Assembly: GCF_002835825.1 (NCBI RefSeq)
Contig: NZ_PIZH01000048.1
Coordinates: 1 to 9,133 of the forward strand
Direction of reading: 5' to 3'
Source: Methanoregula sp.
GTDB lineage: Archaea > Halobacteriota > Methanomicrobia > Methanomicrobiales > Methanospirillaceae
Length of the DNA: 9,133 nt
Shown: piece by piece, positions 1-6,459 of the stretch
How positions within the stretch are numbered: the first letter of the stretch is position 1
Layout: every line of letters starts with the position of its first letter
Notes under the pieces: generated by a model
What the model was told of the DNA's origin: nothing
Databases searched by the model: none
Seen by the model: the letters and a program-made list of their open reading frames with translations, nothing else
Position numbers and translations under genes: made by a program

Positions 1-640
1 GGCGCCGGAAGCCGTGCTTTGTCATGTCGCGGGTGACCGTTGCGATCGGGCAATCGGGGGCAGTGACCCGAAGAGCTGAGCTCATCACGTCCTCGACATG
101 CAGCGGGCTCCTTCCCGAAGCAAGCACCGACAGGACATCGCGTTCCGTGACAATTCCCAGGAGAATTCCATCCTTGTCCACGATCGGCAGTCCACCGATC
201 TTCCTTGTGGTTATCACCTCGACTGCATCGCGAATCCGGGCATCGCTCCCGAGCGTCGCGGGCTGCGGGGTCATGATCGTCCGTATGGCCTCGTTCACTG
301 CGGCAATCAGGTTCCCGTTGTGCCGCACCTGGACCAGCTGGTACTTGTCCCCCCCGCCCAGGAAGTTGATGACATCTCCGGACGTGACGATCCCAAGCAG
401 CCGCTTCGTGCCAGCGTCCGTCACGGGCAGCCTGCGGAACCCGCACGTTGTCATCTGCTCCACCGCCGCCATGATGCTCTGCGTCTGCGGCAGCGAGACG
501 ACCTCGCGGGTCGCGATCGCCATGATCTCTCCTTCCTGTTCAACGATTCGGGACTTGAACTCCACCGGCCCGCGGTCGAGTTTTCCCTGCATCTTCAGGA
601 GCCGGTCGCCCTGTTTTGTGGCCCGGCCATTCTGGTGCAT
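1..640 (-). CDS. Multi-CBS-domain protein, C-terminus cut by window edge
   Basis: Read on the minus strand, this frame is open from an ATG at 640-638 to the left edge, giving 213 visible residues and no stop. A GGAGG ribosome-binding site lies 6 bases before the ATG. After a basic N-terminal stretch (residues 12-40, containing RGPVEFKSRI) come CBS repeats at about 40-95 and 118-175, each with the ribose-contacting pattern GIVTxxDV. A third repeat starts near 183 (HVEDVMSS) and is cut off; a fourth is likely by analogy with its neighbour. CBS pairs (Bateman modules) are known to bind AMP, ATP or SAM and to regulate partner proteins, so a cytosolic nucleotide-sensing role is inferred. It is the last visible gene of the leftward CBS cluster, 86 bp after the four-CBS gene. 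The target is unknown. The large plus-strand frame over this region is a GC-driven shadow. Confidence 0.9.
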   Translation of the reverse strand, partial: MHQNGRATKQGDRLLKMQGKLDRGPVEFKSRIVEQEGEIMAIATREVVSLPQTQSIMAAVEQMTTCGFRRLPVTDAGTKRLLGIVTSGDVINFLGGGDKYQLVQVRHNGNLIAAVNEAIRTIMTPQPATLGSDARIRDAVEVITTRKIGGLPIVDKDGILLGIVTERDVLSVLASGRSPLHVEDVMSSALRVTAPDCPIATVTRDMTKHGFRR

Positions 641-653
641 TACTATCCTCCAC

Positions 654-711
654 TATTCCGGTAATTCTTGATTTCCGGGAAAGATCATCCCGTTTTCCTG
701 GTATATTCCGG
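654..711 (-). promoter_or_regulatory. Spacer with two CCGGAATA repeats and a palindrome
   Basis: The 86-bp gap between two CBS genes holds two copies of CCGGAATA (minus sense) at 711-704 and 661-654, exactly 50 bp apart. Between them is the 11-bp palindrome TTTCCGGGAAA at 672-682. The upstream copy continues into a weak TATA-like AATATACC (about 708-701), which could start a transcript 35-45 bases before the ATG at 640. Such spacing is unusual in an otherwise tight cluster and suggests an internal promoter or operator. The elements are short and GC-rich, so chance is possible. Confidence 0.3.
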
Positions 712-726
712 CCACGATCCCGCCCG

Positions 727-1476
727 TTATGCAAGGGCCGCAAGGACGTCGTGGCGGTTGATGACCCCGACAAGCTGGTCCCTGTCAACCACCGGCAGGA
801 GACTGACATCGTGCATGACGAGCAGTTCCGCAGCGGTGCTGACCGGTTCCCCGGACGAGACAACGACAACGTCCCGCGTCATCAGATCGCCTACCCGCGC
901 GTTGCTGCGCTGTGCTATCGCCGACCGTGCACGGGTATGGCTGATCAGGTCGCGCCGGGAGATGACCCCGGCAAGCTTCTTCTTCTCCACCACGGGAAAC
1001 GCCGCAAACCCGCTGTCCATGATTAAGGTGTAGACCTTCTGGATGTTGTCAGACGGTTGTGCTGAGATCACCTTCATTGTCATGTACTTTGAGACCGGGC
1101 CATGGAGCTCGTTTTTCGAGATGATGACCGGGAAGATGTCGGCAAGGAGAACCCCGCCGGTCACCTGTCTTTTGCCATTGACAACCGCGGCGCTGTCCGT
1201 ATGGTACTGCCTCATCATCCCTGCCACCAGTTCAACCGTGTCGGCGGGGCTTGCGGCGGGTGCATCCCGGACAAAACCTTCCACGGTAACGTCCGATTTG
1301 GTTGCAGTCACCCGCAGGCCGTCCGTGATATCGATGCAGCCGAGGAGGCCCTTCTTTGCATCCACGACATAGATTTCACGGAAGCGATCATCGCGCAGGA
1401 TCTGCCGTGCCTTTGTCATCCGGTCGCTCGGTTTCAGCACAGGGATCTCGACGATGAAATCCTGTGCTCTTTTCAT
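727..1476 (-). CDS. Four-CBS-domain protein (tandem Bateman modules)
   Basis: A 249-residue protein made almost entirely of four CBS repeats, at roughly residues 3-58, 66-118, 127-180 and 195-248. The last two keep the ligand-contact pattern best (GVISRRDLI at 170-178, GVINRHDVL at 237-245). The first two are degenerate (GCIDITDGL; GGVLLADIF), so perhaps only one module binds nucleotide well. There are no membrane segments or extra domains, so it is probably a soluble regulatory protein that senses adenine nucleotides or SAM; this is inferred from the family. Its ATG overlaps the TGA of the preceding two-CBS gene (ATGA, 1476-1473), and a GAGG ribosome-binding site lies within the end of that gene. 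The two are therefore almost certainly co-transcribed and translationally coupled. The partner it controls is not evident. Confidence 0.93.
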   Translation of the reverse strand: MKRAQDFIVEIPVLKPSDRMTKARQILRDDRFREIYVVDAKKGLLGCIDITDGLRVTATKSDVTVEGFVRDAPAASPADTVELVAGMMRQYHTDSAAVVNGKRQVTGGVLLADIFPVIISKNELHGPVSKYMTMKVISAQPSDNIQKVYTLIMDSGFAAFPVVEKKKLAGVISRRDLISHTRARSAIAQRSNARVGDLMTRDVVVVSSGEPVSTAAELLVMHDVSLLPVVDRDQLVGVINRHDVLAALA

Positions 1477-2039
1477 CTGAGGTTTTCCTCCTCCCGGCAG
1501 GCAGGGCAGAGCATCTCGTTGTCTACCCGCTTCAGATCATCAGACATCTGGCTGCAGTGGGCACAGATCCCCTGCTCCACGATCTCCTCACGGTTGATCT
1601 CGATGATGTCGTTGAGGAGCTCGTTGAGCTCGTTGGATACGGTAAGGAGATCCCGGACGGTTACGATTCCGATGACCTTCTTTTCCTTGTCGACAACGGG
1701 AAGCCTCCTGACCTTTTGCTTCACCATCATCCTGGCAGCGTCCACTACCGTCTTCTCCGCACTCACCGTAATGAGTGGCGTGCTCATGATATCAGATACA
1801 TGTACAGAGCTGGGTTTTTGATCCTTTGCCACCACCTTGCAGGCAAGGTCTTCCTCGGTCACAATGCCAATCGGCGTTGTGTTTTTGAGGATGATAACGC
1901 TCCCGACCTCCTCGGTGCACATGGCTCTCGCGGCTTTCGCCGCGGTAGCCTCGATACCGATCATGATCGGGTTCTTGCGCATCACTTCCCTGACGGGGAC
2001 ATGGGTCTCAACCCGGATTGTGTTGTTTGTCTTTTTCAT
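1473..2039 (-). CDS. Two-CBS protein with C-terminal zinc ribbon
   Basis: This 188-residue protein opens the leftward CBS cluster. CBS repeats lie at about 14-70 (GIVTEEDL) and 80-135 (GIVTVRDLL), both with intact T and D ligand-contact positions. An acidic helical linker (about 135-156, rich in E, N, L and I) follows. It ends in a small metal-binding ribbon with C159-x2-C162 and C178-x2-C181, which should hold one zinc or iron. CBS plus zinc-ribbon proteins are common in archaea; the ribbon is usually thought to contact nucleic acid or a partner while the CBS pair senses adenine nucleotide, but the specific role here is unknown. The start is well supported by AGGAGGTGA ending 4 bases before the ATG, with a TATA-like box about 60 bp upstream. 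The stop overlaps the next gene's ATG. Confidence 0.93.
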   Translation of the reverse strand: MKKTNNTIRVETHVPVREVMRKNPIMIGIEATAAKAARAMCTEEVGSVIILKNTTPIGIVTEEDLACKVVAKDQKPSSVHVSDIMSTPLITVSAEKTVVDAARMMVKQKVRRLPVVDKEKKVIGIVTVRDLLTVSNELNELLNDIIEINREEIVEQGICAHCSQMSDDLKRVDNEMLCPACREEENLR

Positions 2040-2097
2040 GAGTCACCTCCTTGAAGTGCTGTTGCTGATGATTACAATTAGCATACTCCCTTCCCCT

Positions 2098-2107
2098 TGT
2101 ATAAATA
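2098..2107 (-). promoter_or_regulatory. TATA-like box of the CBS cluster
   Basis: In minus sense the sequence reads GTATTTATAC, an AT-rich island in GC-rich surroundings, 59 bp upstream of the ATG at 2039. Archaeal transcription normally starts about 25 bp downstream, which would leave a leader of about 30-40 bases carrying the AGGAGGTGA site. The box is nearly palindromic and reads TATAAATA on the plus strand, so it could in principle also fire rightwards toward the GTPase. Confidence 0.6.
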
Positions 2108-2145
2108 CAATGTGGCTGTTGCAGTTCCTGATGCAGCGCAGTAAT

Positions 2146-2264
2146 ACCGGGCCGGCCCTGCCGTCGGTGACCGGGCCTCCGGGACGAGAAACCTAATAAC
2201 CCTCCCATCCAAACAGTAGTAGATACAATATGGTGATCCCTGTGTACGGGTTGTTCCCGGTCAC
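2146..2264. repeat. GC-rich direct and inverted repeats between divergent operons
   Basis: The 249-bp divergent gap (2040-2288) has no convincing gene. It contains ACCGGGCC twice (2146-2153 and 2170-2177, 24 bp apart), the perfect palindrome GGGCCGGCCC (2149-2158), and a perfect 9-bp inverted repeat, GTGACCGGG (2167-2175) against CCCGGTCAC (2256-2264). These could be operator sites or, if transcribed, a long-range stem in front of the GTPase. A weak plus-strand TATA-like CTAATAAC sits at 2193-2200, preceded by GAGAAAC, which resembles a BRE. Low sequence complexity could produce some of these matches by chance. Confidence 0.35.
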
Positions 2265-2288
2265 ATCGTTCTCCCGTTGAGGTGGATA

Positions 2289-2942
2289 GTGAAGATATTT
2301 TCTCAGACCTTTGGGACAGTCAGGAAGAAATTTTCCGGTATGTTGAACCGGTTCTTCAAGAAGAAGCGGACCCGCATCGGTATCTACGGTCCCCCGAATG
2401 CCGGGAAGACGACGCTTGCAAACCGCATTGCCCGCGACTGGACCGGGGACGCGATCGGCCCGGTCAGCGAGATCCCGCACGAGACACGGCGGGCGCGGAG
2501 AAAAGAAGACATCATCATCTCGGGGGCAAACGGCAACACGGTGACGATGGACATCGTCGATACCCCGGGTGTCACGACCAAGATCGATTACCACGAGTTC
2601 CTCGAGTTCGGGATGGAGAAAGATGAGGCGATCATCCGGGCCCGCGAGGCAACTGAGGGTGTTGCCGAGGCAATGCACTGGCTCCGCGAGGATATCGACG
2701 GGGTCATCTACATGCTCGACTCCACCACCGACCCGTTCATGCAGGTCAACATCATGATGATCGGGATCATCGAGGCCCGCAACCTGCCGGTCATCATCGT
2801 AGCCAACAAGATCGATCTTCCCGATGCCGCGCCGGCACGGATCCGGAGCGCCTTCCCCCAGCACCCGGTGGTCGCCATCTCGGGCCTTGAAGGGAAGAAC
2901 GTGGAAGACCTGTACGAGACCATGATCGAGTATTTCGGGTGA
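2289..2942 (+). CDS. Era-like small GTPase, OapA/ArvA-type
   Basis: A Ras/Era-superfamily GTPase of 217 residues with every G box visible: G1 GPPNAGKT (34-41), a likely G2 threonine in HETRR (T66), G3 DTPG (91-94), G4 NKID (173-176) and G5 SGL (198-200). A basic N-terminal tail with KKKR (about 24-27) precedes the G domain and could contact membrane or nucleic acid. The start chosen is GTG at 2289, because GAGGTG (2279-2284) lies 4 bases upstream; the in-frame TTG at 2277 overlaps that site and is less likely. Family knowledge: related euryarchaeal GTPases sit with OapB and OapC-type genes, and the haloarchaeal ArvA is reported to drive extracellular-vesicle formation. A similar role here is inference. 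It is followed 7 bases later by the zinc-ribbon gene, whose ribosome-binding site overlaps this stop. Confidence 0.92.
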   Translation: MKIFSQTFGTVRKKFSGMLNRFFKKKRTRIGIYGPPNAGKTTLANRIARDWTGDAIGPVSEIPHETRRARRKEDIIISGANGNTVTMDIVDTPGVTTKIDYHEFLEFGMEKDEAIIRAREATEGVAEAMHWLREDIDGVIYMLDSTTDPFMQVNIMMIGIIEARNLPVIIVANKIDLPDAAPARIRSAFPQHPVVAISGLEGKNVEDLYETMIEYFG

Positions 2943-2949
2943 TTCTGCA

Positions 2950-3345
2950 ATGCCGCACAAGTGCACAAAATGCGGGCGGGAGTACAAGGACGGGTCCACC
3001 GAGATCCTGAAAGGGTGCGAGAGCTGCGGCGGCAAGAAGTTCCTCTATGTCAAGGAGGAGGAGCTTCACAAGGACGTGCTCGAAGAGAAGACGATCGAAG
3101 AGATCGCCGAGGAGAGCCACGAAGAGGTGCTGGAGGTCATCGAACCTCAGCAGAAGAAGCCGGTGGAGATGTACGACAGGGTCGAGACCATCCGGATCGT
3201 TGCCCCGGGGTCCTACGAGCTTAACCTTGAAAAGATGGCAAAAACCGACGAGCGGGTCGTCAGCGTGGGAAAAGAGGGCTCCTACATCATCGACCTGATG
3301 TCAATGGCTGACGAGAAGCCGGACAAGAAGAAGAGACGGCGCTGA
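2950..3345 (+). CDS. Zinc-ribbon protein, OapC/ArvC family
   Basis: A 131-residue protein. It begins with a zinc ribbon (C5-x2-C8, C23-x2-C26, in MPHKCTKCG and GCESCGG). A strongly acidic, probably helical or coiled-coil stretch (about 35-65) follows, then a conserved C-terminal segment (about 78-120, with PGSYELNL and GKEGSYIIDL), and it ends in a lysine/arginine tail (DKKKRRR). This order matches the archaeal OapC/ArvC family, which accompanies the small GTPase in many euryarchaea; its molecular function is not settled. The ATG is preceded by GGTGAT (2938-2943 region), which overlaps the GTPase stop, so the two should be co-translated. In haloarchaea a third gene (OapB/ArvB, DUF2073) is part of the cluster; none is present between these two. 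A T-run follows 15 bases after the stop. Confidence 0.9.
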   Translation: MPHKCTKCGREYKDGSTEILKGCESCGGKKFLYVKEEELHKDVLEEKTIEEIAEESHEEVLEVIEPQQKKPVEMYDRVETIRIVAPGSYELNLEKMAKTDERVVSVGKEGSYIIDLMSMADEKPDKKKRRR

Positions 3346-3360
3346 TCCCACCGGAATACC

Positions 3361-3366
3361 TTTTTT
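3361..3366 (+). terminator. T6 run ending the GTPase/zinc-ribbon operon
   Basis: Six T residues on the plus strand begin 16 bases after the zinc-ribbon stop. Archaeal RNA polymerase commonly terminates at such U-tracts without a hairpin. The run lies in the 19-bp gap before the convergent HEPN-like gene and touches that gene's stop codon (3365-3367), fitting a boundary between the two units. Confidence 0.55.
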
Positions 3367-4099
3367 ATCGCGTTGAAAGTTCGTCGCGAATACCCTCGTA
3401 GGGAGCCGGAAGGCCCAGCTTCCGGAAGAATGCATCGGTGAAGATGACACTGTTGACAATGGCCCATTCCGCGCACCCGTGCCCCAGGCACTTGTCGGGG
3501 AAGAATGGCTGGTTTTTCGCAGCGAACGGATTTATGGCGAATTTTTTAGCCAGGATCCTCCCGAACCGTTCGCTTGTTGTCTCCGCGTTTCCCGGGTGCT
3601 TTCCCTCACCGATAACGATCCACTCCCGCTTATAGTGCATGAGGTGGTTGCGGATCTCGATCAACTGCCGCACATTCGAAAATGCCGCATCATCGTCATC
3701 GAACGGTGCGGTCCTGGCAATCGCGAGGATCTTCTGGTAGCGGGTGATGAGGGGGGCACGGTCGAAGTTCTTCTCGTTCTTCCACCCGTCCGCGATTGTT
3801 TTGAGGACCGCATCGTGCTGCTCGTCTGAATAGAAGTAGGCACCGTCCGCGGCATCCGCGTGCAGCTCGTTGATGGTGGACTCTAAGAACGCTACAGCAG
3901 AGAGGATAGCGTTCAGCACGAACGCCTCGTGCCGGAGCACCTGTTCCTCCGGGAGGGTATTTTGCCCTTTCTTATCCTGCTCGATCCCGTACCCGAGCCG
4001 GCAGAGCACAGCTGCCGACTGGATGTACCGCACCGAGAAGCAGTCGCGAAAGCGTATCGCGGATTCCTCGCCCGGGGACTCAATCGGGATCTTATCCAT
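3365..4099 (-). CDS. Uncharacterised protein with HEPN-type Rx4H motif
   Basis: A 244-residue, mostly helical-looking protein that I cannot assign to a named family. The clearest signal is IEIRNHLMHYKREW: R150 and H155 give the Rx4H pattern of HEPN nucleases, in which arginine and histidine form the RNA-cleaving site of a dimer. An earlier helix (about 54-80, RHEAFVLNAILSAVAFLEST) would suit the first long HEPN helix. A C-terminal region (about 180-244) with CLGHGC and AFFRKLGLP is unassigned. There is no signal peptide or membrane segment. HEPN proteins are known as toxins, antiviral RNases and RNA-processing enzymes; no antitoxin or nucleotidyltransferase partner is adjacent, so the role is open. 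I prefer the ATG at 4099; an in-frame ATG at 4150 adds 17 residues but lacks a ribosome-binding site. The gene is divergent from the kinase. Confidence 0.72.
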   Translation of the reverse strand: MDKIPIESPGEESAIRFRDCFSVRYIQSAAVLCRLGYGIEQDKKGQNTLPEEQVLRHEAFVLNAILSAVAFLESTINELHADAADGAYFYSDEQHDAVLKTIADGWKNEKNFDRAPLITRYQKILAIARTAPFDDDDAAFSNVRQLIEIRNHLMHYKREWIVIGEGKHPGNAETTSERFGRILAKKFAINPFAAKNQPFFPDKCLGHGCAEWAIVNSVIFTDAFFRKLGLPAPYEGIRDELSTR

Positions 4100-4243
4100 C
4101 GTTAGTGATCCGTTTTGCCTGCAGAGCGTAAAAAGGTGGAGGACATCCATTGGCCTGATACGTGCAAAACCGCAGGCGAGGATATCATGAGCCCCTTGTC
4201 CGGATGATGGGGGTGGACCGTCACGGATTTATTCCGCCACGGG

Positions 4244-4262
4244 TATTTATAATTATTAATAG
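4244..4262. promoter_or_regulatory. Shared TATA-rich divergent promoter region
   Basis: This is the only strongly AT-rich stretch between the HEPN-like gene and the kinase. On the plus strand TTTATAAT (4246-4253) would place the kinase transcript start near 4275, about 35 bases before its ATG. On the minus strand ATTATAAATA (4253-4244) would start the HEPN-like transcript near 4220. One site could thus serve both directions, or the two could compete. The rest of the 4100-4310 gap shows no gene I can support. Confidence 0.5.
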
Positions 4263-4271
4263 TCAGCCCGT

Positions 4272-4289
4272 ATTGTTCCGTGAAACAAT
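4272..4289. promoter_or_regulatory. Dyad ATTGTT-N6-AACAAT near kinase start site
   Basis: A perfect 6-bp inverted repeat (4272-4277 and 4284-4289) with a 6-bp spacer. It lies almost exactly where transcription from the TATA-like box at 4246-4253 should begin. A symmetric site at that place is typical of an archaeal repressor operator that blocks polymerase recruitment. No regulator gene is visible nearby, and the arms are short, so this is a tentative call. Confidence 0.35.
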
Positions 4290-4310
4290 GACAGGGGAGA
4301 GTACACCCGG

Positions 4311-6407
4311 ATGGACCTGAGGACGAAACTGCTGCTGGGAATCGGGATCGCCCTCCTTTTTGCTTTTTCCCTGGTTGCCCTCTTTTCCGCTCTTTCAATG
4401 GAGACAAGTTACCGGAAACTGGAGACTGTCGAAATGGAGGATGCCGTTGCAACGGTCAGGAGCGCCATCGAGATCGACATGAAGACCAGTTACTCCACGG
4501 CAAAGGACTACTCTGTCTGGTCGGCCACCTACCAGTTCCTTGAAGGGGAGAACCCGGACTGGCTCCGGGAGAATATGGGTGCGGACTTCTTCTCCCGCTT
4601 TCCCCTGGACAGGGTCATGATCTTCAACCGGTCCGGGGGTCTCATCTTCTCAATGCAGTATAATGACACAGCCCTCCTTGTCGAGCCGGCTTCCGGGGTC
4701 TACATCGATGATATGGAACGCTTCAATATGGCGATGAAAACGATCCGGTCGCAGAACGGGAGTTACGGGATCCTGGAGGCATCCGGCGGCCCGGTCGTCA
4801 TTGCATCCCATCCCATCCTCAAGGACGATGCCAGCGGTCCCGTGGCAGGAAGCCTCCACCTTGCGCGGCATCTCGACGAGGAATACCTTTCTGAACTTTC
4901 AGAGCGCACGGGGGATACCATCTCGGTCATTCCGGCAGAGGAGATAGCCGGTAATGCATCCTATGCCGGAGTGGAGGGACAGTTCTCGGCCGGAAAACAG
5001 ATCGCTGTGGAGACCTCCGGCAATGACTTCGTGACCGCGTACATTCCCCTCATCGACCAGGAACCCCCGGCAGATTATTACCTTGCCGTAACAAGCCCGC
5101 GGACCATCTACCAGACGGGGATGTCCGGGATAACGACATTCCTTGTCAGCATCGCGGTTGCCGGAATCTTCCTCACCCTCTTCATCCTTGTCTTTGTCGA
5201 CCGGATCATCCTCTCGCGAATCAACACCATCATCCGGTCGGTGAAAGAACGGGGAGTTACTGCAGATGGAGAGGAGAAGACTGAATCCCGGGAGGCTGAC
5301 GAACTCACCCGGCTTGCCGTGTCCATCGACCCTGTCTTCACCGAACTTGCAACATCCCGGGAGAAGATGGCCGAGAGCGAGGAGCGGTACCGGATGCTGG
5401 CCGAGTCTGCGCAGGACATCATATTCATCATCGACAGGGATGACACCATCACGTATGTCAACGCCTTTGCAGCAAAGGCATTCGGCAGGCCGAAGAGTAC
5501 GATCATCGGCAGGCCGCGTTCCGCACTCTTCCCGGGACCCATCGGGGAACGCCAGCGCCAGTCACTGGACCGGGTCCTCTCCACCGGTGAACCGGTCAAG
5601 ATCGAGGGCAGCCTACCGCTCCCGACCGGCGAGATTTGGCAGGATACGCTCCTTGTCCCTATCCGGGATCTGCACAGCACGATCACCGGTGTCATGGGCA
5701 TCTCCCGCGACCTCACCAAGCGAAAAGAGGCCGAGGATGCCCTGGCAACCGCCCACCATAAACTCACCCTGATCTCGACCATCACCCGCCATGACATCTT
5801 AAACCAGCTCACGGCACTTGCATCCTACCTCGAACTCTCGCGCGATTATGCTGAAAACGACACGGCACGCGACTTCATCGAAAAGGAGCAGCGGATCGCT
5901 GCCCTGATCGACCGGGAGATCAATTTCACGCGGGACTTCGAGGACGTGGGTGCAGGAGTCCCGGTCTGGCATAACGTAAACGCAGTGATCTCCGGGTCAA
6001 ACCGCACCCTCCTGACCGGAGGGGTTGCCGTGGAAATCGGTTTTACCGATATCGAGATCTATGCAGACTCGCTTCTCGAGAAGGTCTTCTTCAACCTTAT
6101 CGACAACGCGATCCGGTATGGCGGATCCGGCCTGTCATCGGTCCGGTTCTCGGCACAGGAAAATGCCGGCAGCCTTGTGATCCGCTGCGAAGACAATGGC
6201 GCAGGGATCCGGCCGGACGAGAAAGAGCGGATCTTCGAACAGGGCTACGGCAACCATACCGGCCTCGGGCTCTTCCTCTGCCGGGAGATCCTCCGGATCA
6301 CGGGTATCTCAATTACCGAGACCGGCACCCTTGGTACCGGGGCACGGTTCGATATTGTCGTGCCGCCGGGCAAATGGCGCCGCACCGGGCAGGACGCGGC
6401 CGGGTGA
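4311..6407 (+). CDS. Membrane sensor histidine kinase, CHASE4-PAS-HATPase
   Basis: A 698-residue two-component sensor. Transmembrane helix 1 is at about 6-29. An extracellular CHASE4-like domain spans about 35-265; DYSVWSATYQFL (67-77) and the following W84 resemble the conserved CHASE4 start. Transmembrane helix 2 is at about 274-297. A charged linker or short coiled coil with HAMP-like position (300-357) leads to a PAS domain (about 358-470, SAQDIIFIIDRDDTITYVN). The H-box is ITRHDILNQLTAL with H494 as the predicted phosphoacceptor. The ATPase domain shows the N box NLIDNAIRYG (595-604), the G1 box DNGAGI (628-633) and the G2 box GLGL (651-654). It should sense an external ligand and autophosphorylate, but no response regulator is adjacent, so the partner is unknown. 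The ATG at 4311 follows GGGGAG (4294-4299). All catalytic motifs look intact. Confidence 0.95.
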   Translation: MDLRTKLLLGIGIALLFAFSLVALFSALSMETSYRKLETVEMEDAVATVRSAIEIDMKTSYSTAKDYSVWSATYQFLEGENPDWLRENMGADFFSRFPLDRVMIFNRSGGLIFSMQYNDTALLVEPASGVYIDDMERFNMAMKTIRSQNGSYGILEASGGPVVIASHPILKDDASGPVAGSLHLARHLDEEYLSELSERTGDTISVIPAEEIAGNASYAGVEGQFSAGKQIAVETSGNDFVTAYIPLIDQEPPADYYLAVTSPRTIYQTGMSGITTFLVSIAVAGIFLTLFILVFVDRIILSRINTIIRSVKERGVTADGEEKTESREADELTRLAVSIDPVFTELATSREKMAESEERYRMLAESAQDIIFIIDRDDTITYVNAFAAKAFGRPKSTIIGRPRSALFPGPIGERQRQSLDRVLSTGEPVKIEGSLPLPTGEIWQDTLLVPIRDLHSTITGVMGISRDLTKRKEAEDALATAHHKLTLISTITRHDILNQLTALASYLELSRDYAENDTARDFIEKEQRIAALIDREINFTRDFEDVGAGVPVWHNVNAVISGSNRTLLTGGVAVEIGFTDIEIYADSLLEKVFFNLIDNAIRYGGSGLSSVRFSAQENAGSLVIRCEDNGAGIRPDEKERIFEQGYGNHTGLGLFLCREILRITGISITETGTLGTGARFDIVVPPGKWRRTGQDAAG

Positions 6408-6415
6408 GGGGGGCC

Positions 6416-6429
6416 GGCACTACGGTGCC
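6416..6429 (+). terminator. C(UACG)G tetraloop hairpin after the kinase
   Basis: GGCAC (6416-6420) and GTGCC (6425-6429) pair perfectly around TACG, giving a C(UACG)G loop of the unusually stable UNCG class. It starts 9 bases after the kinase stop and is followed by a T-containing stretch (TTTATTAT). It may end or stabilise the kinase mRNA. The T-stretch doubles as the likely TATA-like box of the next operon, so function as a terminator is only a suggestion. Confidence 0.45.
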
Positions 6430-6430
6430 C

Positions 6431-6438
6431 TTTATTAT
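6431..6438 (+). promoter_or_regulatory. TATA-like box of the uS15 operon
   Basis: TTTATTAT is the best TATA match in the 201-bp gap before uS15. The usual 25-30 bp spacing puts the transcript start near 6460, leaving a leader of about 145-150 bases, long for an archaeal mRNA. A second AT-rich patch (CTAATAGT, about 6448-6455) is an alternative that would shift the start about 17 bases further downstream. Confidence 0.45.
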
Positions 6439-6459
6439 CCCTCCCCGCTAATAGTAAGC

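Noticed and set aside
24..671. Long plus-strand open frame, 215 codons
   Set aside because: It lies opposite a clear CBS protein with a good ribosome-binding site; its translation is low in recognisable motifs and it is a GC-rich shadow.
2277..2288. TTG start for the GTPase
   Set aside because: It overlaps the GAGGTG site that best serves the GTG at 2289.
2193..3035. Minus-strand open frame of 280 codons over the GTPase
   Set aside because: The plus strand encodes a GTPase with all G boxes; the antisense translation shows no family features.
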